Shown here: one piece after another, positions 38,046 through 45,630 of the stretch | Numbering within the stretch: position 1 is the stretch's first letter | Layout: each line of letters begins with the position of its first letter | Assembly (NCBI GenBank): GCA_003452695.1 | Contig: DMNP01000319.1 | Location: forward strand, 24,345-78,147 | Length of the DNA: 53,803 bases | From: Eggerthellaceae bacterium | GTDB lineage: Bacteria; Actinomycetota; Coriobacteriia; Coriobacteriales; Eggerthellaceae | Direction of reading: 5' to 3' | Notes under the pieces: model-generated | Told to the model about the DNA's origin: nothing | What the model saw: the letters and a program-made list of their open reading frames with translations, nothing else | Databases searched by the model: none | Position numbers and translations under genes: made by a program

Positions 38046-39326
38046 ATGTCTTTGATCGTCTGTAAATTCGGAGGAACGTCGGTCGCATCGCCCGAGCGCT
38101 TGCGAAATGTGGCGAAGCGCCTGGTGGCGCGCAAGCAGCAGGGACATCGCGTCGTGGCCGTCGTTTCGGCCATGGGCAAGACGACCGACGAGCTCGTGGG
38201 TCTTGCCGCAGCCGTGAACTCCAATCCGCCGACGCGCGAGCTGGACCGCCTGCTTTCGACTGGCGAGCAGGTGTCCATGGCGTTGCTGGCCATGGCAATC
38301 GAAGCCCGCGGGTATCAGGCCATGTCGTTTACGGGTCGTCAGGCGGGCATCGTCACCGACAACACGCACAACAAGGCCAAGATCGTCAGCGTGGACAGCA
38401 AGCGCATCTTGGAGGCGCTGGACGCCGGCTACATTCCGGTGGTGGCGGGATTCCAGGGCATCGACGCTAGCGGCGACATAACCACGCTCGGCCGTGGGGG
38501 TTCCGATACGACCGCCGTTGCCGTGGCATGGGGCATCGGCGCAGACGTCTGCGAAATCTACTCCGATGTGGACGGCGTGTATTCGGCGGACCCGCGCGTG
38601 TGCCCGCGCGCCCGCAAGCTGGACGAAATAAGCTACGACGACATGCTGGAAATGGCCGGTGCGGGTTCGGGCGTGCTGCAGATGCGCGCCGTGGAATTTG
38701 CGCGCAAGTACAACGTCGTCATCCATTCGCGCTCGGCGTTCTCGGATGCCGAGGGAACATACGTCAGGGAGGGTTGCGACATGATGGAGGAAGCCGTTAT
38801 CACCGGCATCGCGCACGACACGTCCGAGGTGAAGGTAACGATACGCGGGGTGCCCGATGCGACGGGAGTGGCCGCCAAGGTGTTCAGCGCGCTTGCGGGC
38901 AATTCGGTGAACACCGACATGATCATCCAGAACATATCGGAAGACGGCATCACCGACATCTCGTTCACCTGCCCGGCGGCCGACTTGGCGCGCGCCCGCG
39001 AAACGCTCGACCGCGTCGTGCCGGAAATAGAAGCGCGCGAGGTGGACGTCGACGAGAACGTGGCGAAGGTAAGCCTGGTCGGCACGGGCATGAAATCCAC
39101 GCCCGGCGTTGCGGCCAAGGCCTTTACCGTGCTCGGCGAGAACGACGTCAACATCCTGGCCATATCCACATCGCCCATCCGGCTGTCCGTGGTCGTGGAC
39201 GCCGCGCAAGCCGCCCAGGCAGTGCGCATCCTGCACACCGCATTCGACCTGGACTCCGACGAGGTCTTCGAGGAAACGCAGCTGTCCGCCGAAGAGATAG
39301 CCGCCAAGATGAACAAGGGCCGATAA
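38046..39326 (+). CDS. lysC: Aspartate kinase
   Basis: It phosphorylates L-aspartate, the first step to lysine, diaminopimelate, threonine and methionine. The 426-residue protein has KFGGTS (7-12), the VVAVVSAMGKTTDEL block, the substrate region LLSTGEQVSMALL, the TTLGRGGSDTTAVA nucleotide loop, and two C-terminal ACT domains (beginning near VKVTIRGVPDATG and VAKVSLVGTGMKSTPG). The length fits the monofunctional, feedback-inhibited class. The start codon lacks a strong ribosome-binding site. Confidence 0.96.
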   Translation: MSLIVCKFGGTSVASPERLRNVAKRLVARKQQGHRVVAVVSAMGKTTDELVGLAAAVNSNPPTRELDRLLSTGEQVSMALLAMAIEARGYQAMSFTGRQAGIVTDNTHNKAKIVSVDSKRILEALDAGYIPVVAGFQGIDASGDITTLGRGGSDTTAVAVAWGIGADVCEIYSDVDGVYSADPRVCPRARKLDEISYDDMLEMAGAGSGVLQMRAVEFARKYNVVIHSRSAFSDAEGTYVREGCDMMEEAVITGIAHDTSEVKVTIRGVPDATGVAAKVFSALAGNSVNTDMIIQNISEDGITDISFTCPAADLARARETLDRVVPEIEAREVDVDENVAKVSLVGTGMKSTPGVAAKAFTVLGENDVNILAISTSPIRLSVVVDAAQAAQAVRILHTAFDLDSDEVFEETQLSAEEIAAKMNKGR

Positions 39327-39409
39327 AACGGTTGCTCCATCGCGCTTCGCCCCCGCGCGCCCCTCGTGCATAAGCATCGCCATTTCACACTATGTCCCGA
39401 TGAATGCAC

Positions 39410-39415
39410 TATAAT
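39410..39415 (+). promoter_or_regulatory. -10 element of the PilC/PilT operon
   Basis: A consensus TATAAT lies 38 bp before the ATG at 39454, after a likely end of the lysC transcript. No good -35 hexamer is seen at 16-18 bp. Confidence 0.5.
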
Positions 39416-39453
39416 GGCCTAATTAGCCTGAAAGGCGACGAGGGAGAGTTTAG

Positions 39454-40506
39454 ATGGCACAGAAACTGCTCGAGAGCAGTGCGCTAAGCACCTTTTGCGG
39501 CAGCATGGCAACGATGATATCGGCCGGTATCCAGATAGACGAAGCCACGCTCATGCTTGCCGAGAACCGCGAGCGCTCGCGGTTCCAGGATGTTTGCCAT
39601 GGCTTGTACCAGAGCGTCGTGGGTGGCAGCAGCTTATCGCAGGCCATGATGTCCTCACAGGCGTTTCCGCAATACGCTTGCGATATGGTGGCGACCGGGG
39701 AGCGCTCGGGCCACATCGAACAGGTGCTGCGCAACCTAGAGGTGTACTACGACGAGGAAGACCGGCTCTTCGCCAAGCTGCGCAGCAGCGTGGGGTATCC
39801 GGCGGCCCTGCTGTGCATCATGAGCGTTATCCTGGCCTTCACCGACGTGGTCATCTTGCCCGTGTTCTCCGACGTGTACAGCAACATGGCGGGCTCCCTG
39901 GCAACGGGCTCGTTTTCCAGCGTAAGCCTCTCCATCATCATCGGCTGGGTCGCGCTTATCGTCATGGTCGTATGTGCCGTGGTGGCGCTGCTCTTCGTTG
40001 CCGAAACACGCACGCAAAAGGGCAGGGAGCGCCTGATGGTGCTGCTCGGGCGCATACCGCAGACGAAGCAGGCCATGTACCAGTTGGCCCTGTCCAAGTT
40101 CACGGTGGCGCTTGCCACGCTGGTTTCCTCGGGCATAACGGACGAGGAGGCCATGAACCGCGCCGTAGAAGCCGTCGACCACGACAAGCTGCGCGCCAAG
40201 ACGAAGCGCGCCGCCGGCAGCATGTCCGACCTGGACAACCCTCGCAGCCTAACCCAGGCCATAAGCGAGTTCAACGTTTTCGAGCCGCTGTATGCCCGCA
40301 TGCTGAACGTGGGCATGCGCTCGGGCAACACCGACGAAACCCTCTCGCGGCTCTCCCTCACCTTCTTCGAGGACGCTGTCGTCCAGATAGATCGCGCGCT
40401 CGACAGCATCGAGCCCATGCTGGCCGCGTTCCTGACCGTGGCCGTGGGGGCAACGCTCATAGCCGTGATGCTGCCCCTAATCGGCATCATGAGCTCTATC
40501 GGATAA
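39454..40506 (+). CDS. PilC/GspF-family (T2SSF) inner-membrane platform protein
   Basis: Proteins of this family form the membrane platform on which the ATPase of type IV pili or type II secretion acts. The 350-residue protein has two T2SSF repeats, each starting with a helix near FCGSMATMISAGIQIDEAT and FTVALATLVSSGITDEEAM, followed by VATGERSGHIEQVL and LNVGMRSGNTDETL. Three hydrophobic spans lie at about 112-135, 160-185 and 325-348. GGGAG precedes the ATG. It heads a tightly packed six-gene operon ending with a PilT-like ATPase. Confidence 0.9.
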   Translation: MAQKLLESSALSTFCGSMATMISAGIQIDEATLMLAENRERSRFQDVCHGLYQSVVGGSSLSQAMMSSQAFPQYACDMVATGERSGHIEQVLRNLEVYYDEEDRLFAKLRSSVGYPAALLCIMSVILAFTDVVILPVFSDVYSNMAGSLATGSFSSVSLSIIIGWVALIVMVVCAVVALLFVAETRTQKGRERLMVLLGRIPQTKQAMYQLALSKFTVALATLVSSGITDEEAMNRAVEAVDHDKLRAKTKRAAGSMSDLDNPRSLTQAISEFNVFEPLYARMLNVGMRSGNTDETLSRLSLTFFEDAVVQIDRALDSIEPMLAAFLTVAVGATLIAVMLPLIGIMSSIG

Positions 40507-40521
40507 GGCGGCGTCTGGCTT

Positions 40522-40848
40522 TTGTATCACGAGGTTACATACGACCAGGCCAGAAGGCGCACCATCAAGCGCATCGCCATTGCGGTTATCTTGGTCATGG
40601 CGCTTGCCCTGGCTGCTTTCGCCGCGATGGTGGCGCAGGCCCGCGCGCACGAGCAGGCGGCTGTGACGGTGCGCGAGTCCGTGCTGAACGCCGCCAAGCA
40701 GTGTTGCGCGGTGGAGGGGTCGTATCCGGCATCGTTGGAGCATCTCGAACGGGAATACGGGCTCGTCATAAATCATGAGGACTTCGTTGTAAGCTACGAG
40801 TGGTTTGCAGACAACGTGCTGCCTTCCGTGGTGGTGACTGCGCGATGA
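40522..40848 (+). CDS. Small bitopic protein of the PilC/PilT operon (1 of 4)
   Basis: The 108-residue protein starts at a TTG, 16 nt after the platform gene; the weak start leaves its N-terminus uncertain. A basic stretch (RRRTIKR) precedes one hydrophobic helix (about 17-39), then a helical and globular part with a CC pair and SYPASLEHLEREYGLVI, a layout like pilin-type helices. It lacks the G-[FM]-T-x-x-E prepilin peptidase site. Its stop overlaps the next ATG. No named family recognised. Confidence 0.75.
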   Translation: MYHEVTYDQARRRTIKRIAIAVILVMALALAAFAAMVAQARAHEQAAVTVRESVLNAAKQCCAVEGSYPASLEHLEREYGLVINHEDFVVSYEWFADNVLPSVVVTAR

Positions 40849-41372
40849 CCGTATCCGATATCGATTACAACGCAGTAGCCTCGTTCGAGCGGTCGAAGAA
40901 GCCGGCGCGCGGCAAGTTGGGGTCGCAGGTGTTCACCGTGGCGCTGCTGGCCGTGTTCTTCATCGTGCTGATGACGGGCCTGGCTTCCGGCGTGTCCATG
41001 TACCAGGCGGTGGCGGCCAACCAGATGGACACGAACATGGCGCGCATGCAGGCGGGCCTGCTTGCCAGCAACGTGCATGCAAACGATGTTGCCAACTCCA
41101 TCGGCACGGGCAATGGGCCCGAAGGCCGGGCGTTGGTGCTGACCGAGCACGCCACCGATGGCGGTGCCTACGAGATGCGCATCTACCTGTACGAAGGAAA
41201 GATCGTCCAAGAGTATTCGGTGGCGGGTTCCGCCTACACCCCCGAAAGAGCACAGGTGCTCATAAACTCGACGACCTTCGACTTCGAACTGCATGGCGAC
41301 CTGCTCGTCATATTCACCGACCAGGGAGCGACCAACGTGGCGCTGCGAAGCGACCAGGGAGGTGGGCGATGA
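40845..41372 (+). CDS. Small bitopic protein of the PilC/PilT operon (2 of 4)
   Basis: The 175-residue protein starts at an ATG overlapping the previous stop (ATGA). Residues 1-30 are polar; one hydrophobic segment (FTVALLAVFFIVLMTGLASG, about 32-51) is followed by a beta-rich extracytoplasmic domain (YEMRIYLYEGKIVQEYSVAG). No prepilin cleavage site is seen. Not recognised as a family. Confidence 0.8.
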   Translation: MTVSDIDYNAVASFERSKKPARGKLGSQVFTVALLAVFFIVLMTGLASGVSMYQAVAANQMDTNMARMQAGLLASNVHANDVANSIGTGNGPEGRALVLTEHATDGGAYEMRIYLYEGKIVQEYSVAGSAYTPERAQVLINSTTFDFELHGDLLVIFTDQGATNVALRSDQGGGR

Positions 41373-41776
41373 CCGACACGTATTTGAAGCGGACGGGCAA
41401 TCGCATGAAGAGCACCTGGTCATCAATTGCCTTCATCGTGGAATCCATATTGCTGCTCGTGTTCCTGGCGGGTTCGCTGGCAGTGTTGACACAGGTGTTC
41501 TCCGCAGCGCTGAACCATAGCGTGGAAAGCAGGACGCTCGATGCGGCGACCATTGCCGCAACCAGCATCGCAGAGCATTTCGCAGCCAACCCCGACGACG
41601 TTGCCGAGGAAACCGTCCTCGGCGACCTGCGCATAGTGTGCAAGGTCTCCGACGAGCCGCGTGCCGGCGGCGTCATGCGCTATGCCGACATAGCCGTATA
41701 CGATATCGGCGGCAAGACCGGAGGGCCCATATACACGATTGCCACGTCCCGCTACGAGAGCGAGGATGCGCGATGA
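41369..41776 (+). CDS. Small bitopic protein of the PilC/PilT operon (3 of 4)
   Basis: The 135-residue protein starts with an ATGA overlap. One hydrophobic segment (SIAFIVESILLLVFLAGSLA, about 19-38) lies close to the N-terminus, as in pseudopilins, and contains a Glu, reminiscent of Glu5 of type IV pilins. The following helix has ALNHSVESRTLDAATIAATS, then a small beta domain. The canonical prepilin site is absent. Possible diverged minor pseudopilin; low certainty. Confidence 0.8.
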   Translation: MTDTYLKRTGNRMKSTWSSIAFIVESILLLVFLAGSLAVLTQVFSAALNHSVESRTLDAATIAATSIAEHFAANPDDVAEETVLGDLRIVCKVSDEPRAGGVMRYADIAVYDIGGKTGGPIYTIATSRYESEDAR

Positions 41777-42291
41777 ACGAAATGCCCACCGTGCACATCC
41801 AGACGAGCCGTGCGGACAAGGTGCGCATCGGGCCCGTGTCCATCATCACGCTCGTGGCGGTCATATGCCTGGCGGTCCTGGCCGTCCTGGCGGCTTCCAC
41901 CGCGCATGCAACCCAGATTATCTCCGACCGCCAAGCGGCGGCTACCCAGCAGCTCTATTTGAACGAGCGCGCCGGGCAAGAGCTGGTCGCAGGCATCGAT
42001 GGCGTCATCGCCAGCCTGGATGGGTCCTCCGCGCAGGCAATCGCGCGGTCGGTGGACGCCCAGCTGGATGGCATATGCCAGGCGGCCCGCGATGCGGGCA
42101 ATGGCCGGGTAAGCTGCACGGCCGCGGTGGACGGCACGACCGTAACCGCCGAATTCGCCTGCGACGATGCGCGTTCGCTAAGCGTTGCCGTTACAATACT
42201 CGACGACGGCACGTATCGCATAGATCGTTGGAAGATGGCGTCCGTCCAGCAGGAAGCCCCGACGTCGGGCGGCCTGTGGCTTGGCGCATAG
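41773..42291 (+). CDS. Small bitopic protein of the PilC/PilT operon (4 of 4)
   Basis: The 172-residue protein starts with an ATGA overlap. A hydrophobic segment (about 22-46, IITLVAVICLAVLAVLAAST) is followed by a helical stretch rich in Gln/Ala and a small globular domain with two or more Cys (GICQAA, VSCTAA, FACDDA), which could form a disulfide. Ends 21 nt before pilT. Not recognised as a family. Confidence 0.8.
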   Translation: MNEMPTVHIQTSRADKVRIGPVSIITLVAVICLAVLAVLAASTAHATQIISDRQAAATQQLYLNERAGQELVAGIDGVIASLDGSSAQAIARSVDAQLDGICQAARDAGNGRVSCTAAVDGTTVTAEFACDDARSLSVAVTILDDGTYRIDRWKMASVQQEAPTSGGLWLGA

Positions 42292-42312
42292 CCGATAGAA
42301 ACGAGGAGAACG

Positions 42313-43386
42313 ATGGAGCTTAAACCGCTGCTGAAGAGAATGATTGACGAGAGGGCTTCGGACATTTTCGTAATCGCGGGCCAGCCCCTTACCTATGCGG
42401 CCAATGGGCGCTTCATGCGCATGGGCGACCAGTCCCTCATGCCGGGCGACACCAAGGAAGTGGTGCGCAGCATATACCAGCTGGCCGATCGCGATTTCCG
42501 CATCATGGAAGAAAACGTGAACCACGACGAGGACTTCTCGTTTGCTATCGGCGGCATCGGGCGCTTCCGCGCCAACGTGTTCCGTCAGCGCGGCTCGATG
42601 TCTGCCATCATCCGCGTCATTCCGTTCGGATTGCCCGACCCCGTGGAATTCGAAATTCCCGAAGAGGTCTTGCGCCTGTCCGCGCTTACCAAGGGCCTCG
42701 TGCTGGTGACTGGCCCCGCAGGTTCGGGCAAGACCACGACGCTCACCTGCATCATCGACCGGTTGAACCACGAACGGAATGGCCACATCATCACGATGGA
42801 AGACCCGATCGAATACGTGCACCAGCATCGCAGCTGCATCGTCACCCAGCGCGAGATTCCCACCGATGTTGCCACGTACGCCGAGGCCCTGCGCTCGGCC
42901 CTGCGCCAATCGCCCGACGTCATACTGCTCGGCGAGATGCGCGACCCCGAAACGGTGTCCACGGCCATGACCGCCGCGGAAATGGCGCAGCTTCTGTTCT
43001 CGACGCTGCACACCACGAGCGCCGCCGGCACGGTAGACCGCATCGTCGACACCTTCCCGGCGGTCCAGCAGCACCAGATTCGCATCCAGCTTTCGCTCGT
43101 GCTGCAGGCAATCGTGTGCCAGCAACTCGTTCCCACGGTCGACGGCAAGGTAACGCCGGTCTTCGAGATAATGAAGAGCAATCCCGCCATCCGCAACCTC
43201 ATCCGCGAGCGCAAGACGCACCAGATAGACTCCGTCATCGCTGCAGGTGGCAAGGACGGCATGCGCACCATGGACCAGAGCCTGTTCGCGCTGGCAAAGC
43301 AGGGCCGCATCACGCCCGAGACAGCCCTGCGCTTCAGCATCCACGAGGAAGCGCTGCAGCGCCGAATAGAAATCGAGGGCCTGTAG
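42313..43386 (+). CDS. pilT: PilT-like secretion/retraction ATPase
   Basis: PilT hexamers power type IV pilus retraction. The 357-residue protein has the N-terminal PAS-like domain (LLKRMIDERASDIFVIAGQP), Walker A VTGPAGSGKTTTL, the Asp box HIITMEDPIEYVH, Walker B SPDVILLGEMRDPET, and the His box LLFSTLHTTSAAGTVDRI. Length and the GEMRDPET form fit PilT and not the longer PilB. GAGGAG precedes the ATG. It is the only ATPase of the operon, so it may act both ways or work with a PilB encoded elsewhere. No pilB, pilD or pilM-O gene is in the window. Confidence 0.92.
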   Translation: MELKPLLKRMIDERASDIFVIAGQPLTYAANGRFMRMGDQSLMPGDTKEVVRSIYQLADRDFRIMEENVNHDEDFSFAIGGIGRFRANVFRQRGSMSAIIRVIPFGLPDPVEFEIPEEVLRLSALTKGLVLVTGPAGSGKTTTLTCIIDRLNHERNGHIITMEDPIEYVHQHRSCIVTQREIPTDVATYAEALRSALRQSPDVILLGEMRDPETVSTAMTAAEMAQLLFSTLHTTSAAGTVDRIVDTFPAVQQHQIRIQLSLVLQAIVCQQLVPTVDGKVTPVFEIMKSNPAIRNLIRERKTHQIDSVIAAGGKDGMRTMDQSLFALAKQGRITPETALRFSIHEEALQRRIEIEGL

Positions 43387-43516
43387 CGCCCGAACAGGGC
43401 CCGGGTTTGCGGCAGGGCGACACACCGCTTCCAAGGCGGCGTATCGCCAGAGCATGGCCTGCAACGAGTCGGGATAACCGTTCTTCCGAATCGCTTCCCG
43501 ACGGGTAGAGAAACGT

Positions 43517-44452
43517 CTAGTACACGTAGCGCTCGGTGTAACTCGTGCCGTCGCCGGTGAATTCGGTGCTGCCCGAAGCGGCGAAGGTCAGGTCGACCCG
43601 CGACCACGAATCCGGGTTCACGGAGAACTCGCCCGTCTGCCACGAGCCATCCACATACACCATGATCCATGCATGGTACAGGTCGCCCGGCGCCACGTAG
43701 CCGGTGATGATTTTCGTGGGCAGCCCGAGGCTGCGCAGCATGGCCGCGCCGAGCGATGCATAGTCGAAGCACACGCCCGTCTGACTGGCCAGCGTCTCGT
43801 CCGGATTGGGGATATAGCCCGTAAGCGTCTTCAGCTGCTGGGCCTTGCCGGTATCGTAGCTTATGTTGTCCATTATGTACTTGCAGATGCTGCGCACGGC
43901 TTCGCCCTGGTTTTCGGCATTTGCCGTCAGCTCGCGCGCCTTCGCCACGCAGGCGCTTTCCTGGTTATAGCTGCAAAACTGGTTGGGTATCACGAAGGGC
44001 GCGAATTCGCTGGACAGCGCCACGTCCTGCTCGAGGCGTTCGATTTCGACGTAGTTGTTGCCCTCGGTGTTCTTCATAATGCGAAACACATAGGCGCCGT
44101 TTTCCATGTTCAACGGAAACACCGTGGGCGTGCCGTCGTTGGGCAGGTCGTAGTTGTACACCATTTCGCCCTTCGAAACTTGGAATTTCAGGCGGCTTGC
44201 GCTGGACGACCGCGCGACGACGTAGCCGTCCGCCGCGCGGCTGGCATCGATAGCGGGGCCTTCCGCGGGCACTTCGGGCATTGCCACCCCTGCGGGTTGC
44301 GTGAAGGCGGCGCCCGTCGCAGAGTCCTGTCCCCCGCCCGCGCCCGATCCGCCCGATCCGCCGCACGACGCAAGAAGCGCCACGGCGCACAAGGCCATGA
44401 TTGCCAAAGCAATCGCCCCAACCCTGTTTGCTTCGTTTCTCCGGCGCATCAT
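43517..44452 (-). CDS. Transglutaminase-like lipoprotein
   Basis: The 311-residue protein begins MMRRRNEANRVGAIAL and has a lipoprotein signal with lipobox LLAS-C, followed by a Gly/Ser-rich tether. A C-terminal transglutaminase-like domain has the Cys block QTGVCFDYASLGAAMLRSLG and the His block YHAWIMVYVDG, with an Asp/Asn in SVNPDSW as third candidate. It could act as a protease, peptidoglycan amidase or cross-linking enzyme outside the membrane. It is divergent from the sortase operon and may serve the same surface machinery; that link is inference. The start at 44452 is chosen because the signal peptide begins there. Confidence 0.88.
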   Translation of the reverse strand: MMRRRNEANRVGAIALAIMALCAVALLASCGGSGGSGAGGGQDSATGAAFTQPAGVAMPEVPAEGPAIDASRAADGYVVARSSSASRLKFQVSKGEMVYNYDLPNDGTPTVFPLNMENGAYVFRIMKNTEGNNYVEIERLEQDVALSSEFAPFVIPNQFCSYNQESACVAKARELTANAENQGEAVRSICKYIMDNISYDTGKAQQLKTLTGYIPNPDETLASQTGVCFDYASLGAAMLRSLGLPTKIITGYVAPGDLYHAWIMVYVDGSWQTGEFSVNPDSWSRVDLTFAASGSTEFTGDGTSYTERYVY

Positions 44453-44859
44453 AACGGTTTCATGATACACCAGCGCCGCACACGCCGAGCCTATCTCTGT
44501 GAGACGCGTGTAACGCAGCGCCCGAGGGTAAAAAACGCCCATTCTCGCGCCTGAACCTGATTTTGGGACATTTGGCCCAAAATATTGCACTGAGCTGCAC
44601 TTATGCCTTTCAAATGAAGAAAAACACAAGATATGGTATGTATCAAACCTAGAATAACCAGGGTTAAACGCGTTTGTTTCGTCGAAAGCGACAAGGCATG
44701 CGAAAAAAGGCCGAAATTCGGCCATAAACATTGACTAAAAACCGCACTGATATGGGTCGACACTTGCGGGGCGGCCTGCGGAAACATTTTGAAAGTACTA
44801 TACTTGCACCGTGAACGTAAACTATACGCTGGGTCGACTATGCGCAAAGCGAGAAGACG
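44453..44859. other. Divergent intergenic region, lipoprotein / sortase operon
   Basis: 407 bp with no gene. It is more AT-rich than its neighbours from 44560 to 44700. TATACT at 44799-44804 and TATACG at 44824-44829 are candidate -10 hexamers for the sortase operon, but the -35 regions are weak. No riboswitch or repeat is seen. Confidence 0.4.
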
Positions 44860-45588
44860 ATGAGGACGCGGGAAAAGAAGAGGGCGATTAGCATCGTTCA
44901 GGCTGTGTTGGTAGCCCTGGTCGTGCTGGGCGCCGCGTGGCTCGTTTTCAAGCTCGTGGGATACAACCAGGCCCAGCAGATCTACCGCGATGCCGACGTG
45001 GCCTATGCCGCAGACGTTAACGGCGATTACGCGGGGGAGCCTTGCCCCATCGATTTCGAAAGCCTGCGCGCAACGTACCCCGATGCCGTGGCGTGGTTGA
45101 AGATGGACGACGTGGACATCAGCTATCTCGTCGTGCAGGGCCAGGACAATGACCATTACCTGCACTACGATCCCAGCGGCGCGGCAAACATCGATGGCAG
45201 CATTTTCCTGGATGCGCGCACGAAATCGCTCGACAACGACCTGTACGCCATCGTGTATGGGCACAACATGCTGGATGAAAGCATGTTCGGCCAGCTGGAC
45301 AACTACACGAGCGCGGACTTCTACAACCACGGGTCGGGCTCGTTTTACCTGTACACGCCCAAGGCTTCTTATCGCTACAAGATCTTTGCCGTGAACATCG
45401 TGGACCAAGAAGACGATATCTACCAGATGGGATTCGTGAACACCCAGGTGTTCAGCGGGTTCGTATCGCAGTTGAAGCAGAACTCGATGTACGACACGGG
45501 CGTGTCGGCGTCCGGATCGGACCATATCGTAACGCTCAGCACGTGCTCGAGCACCGACCGTTTGGTCATAAGCGCGAAGAGGATGTAG
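44860..45588 (+). CDS. Class B sortase
   Basis: Sortases are membrane transpeptidases that cut a sorting motif and join the substrate to cell wall or pilin lysines. The 242-residue protein has an N-terminal membrane segment (about 12-33), the class B fold with WLKMDDVDISYLVVQ, catalytic His135 in VYGHNM, Cys229 in TLSTCSS and Arg234. Its length and the TLSTC context fit class B. It is first in a three-gene operon with two surface proteins (spacings 42 and 15 bp), so those, or the last of them, are its likely substrates. Confidence 0.93.
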   Translation: MRTREKKRAISIVQAVLVALVVLGAAWLVFKLVGYNQAQQIYRDADVAYAADVNGDYAGEPCPIDFESLRATYPDAVAWLKMDDVDISYLVVQGQDNDHYLHYDPSGAANIDGSIFLDARTKSLDNDLYAIVYGHNMLDESMFGQLDNYTSADFYNHGSGSFYLYTPKASYRYKIFAVNIVDQEDDIYQMGFVNTQVFSGFVSQLKQNSMYDTGVSASGSDHIVTLSTCSSTDRLVISAKRM

Positions 45589-45630
45589 GACACGGGCAGC
45601 TGAGAGGGCAACCCGAGGGAGATGGTGGAC

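Noticed and set aside
37284..39383. Minus-strand frame of 699 codons
   Set aside because: Antisense to DUF47 and aspartate kinase genes.
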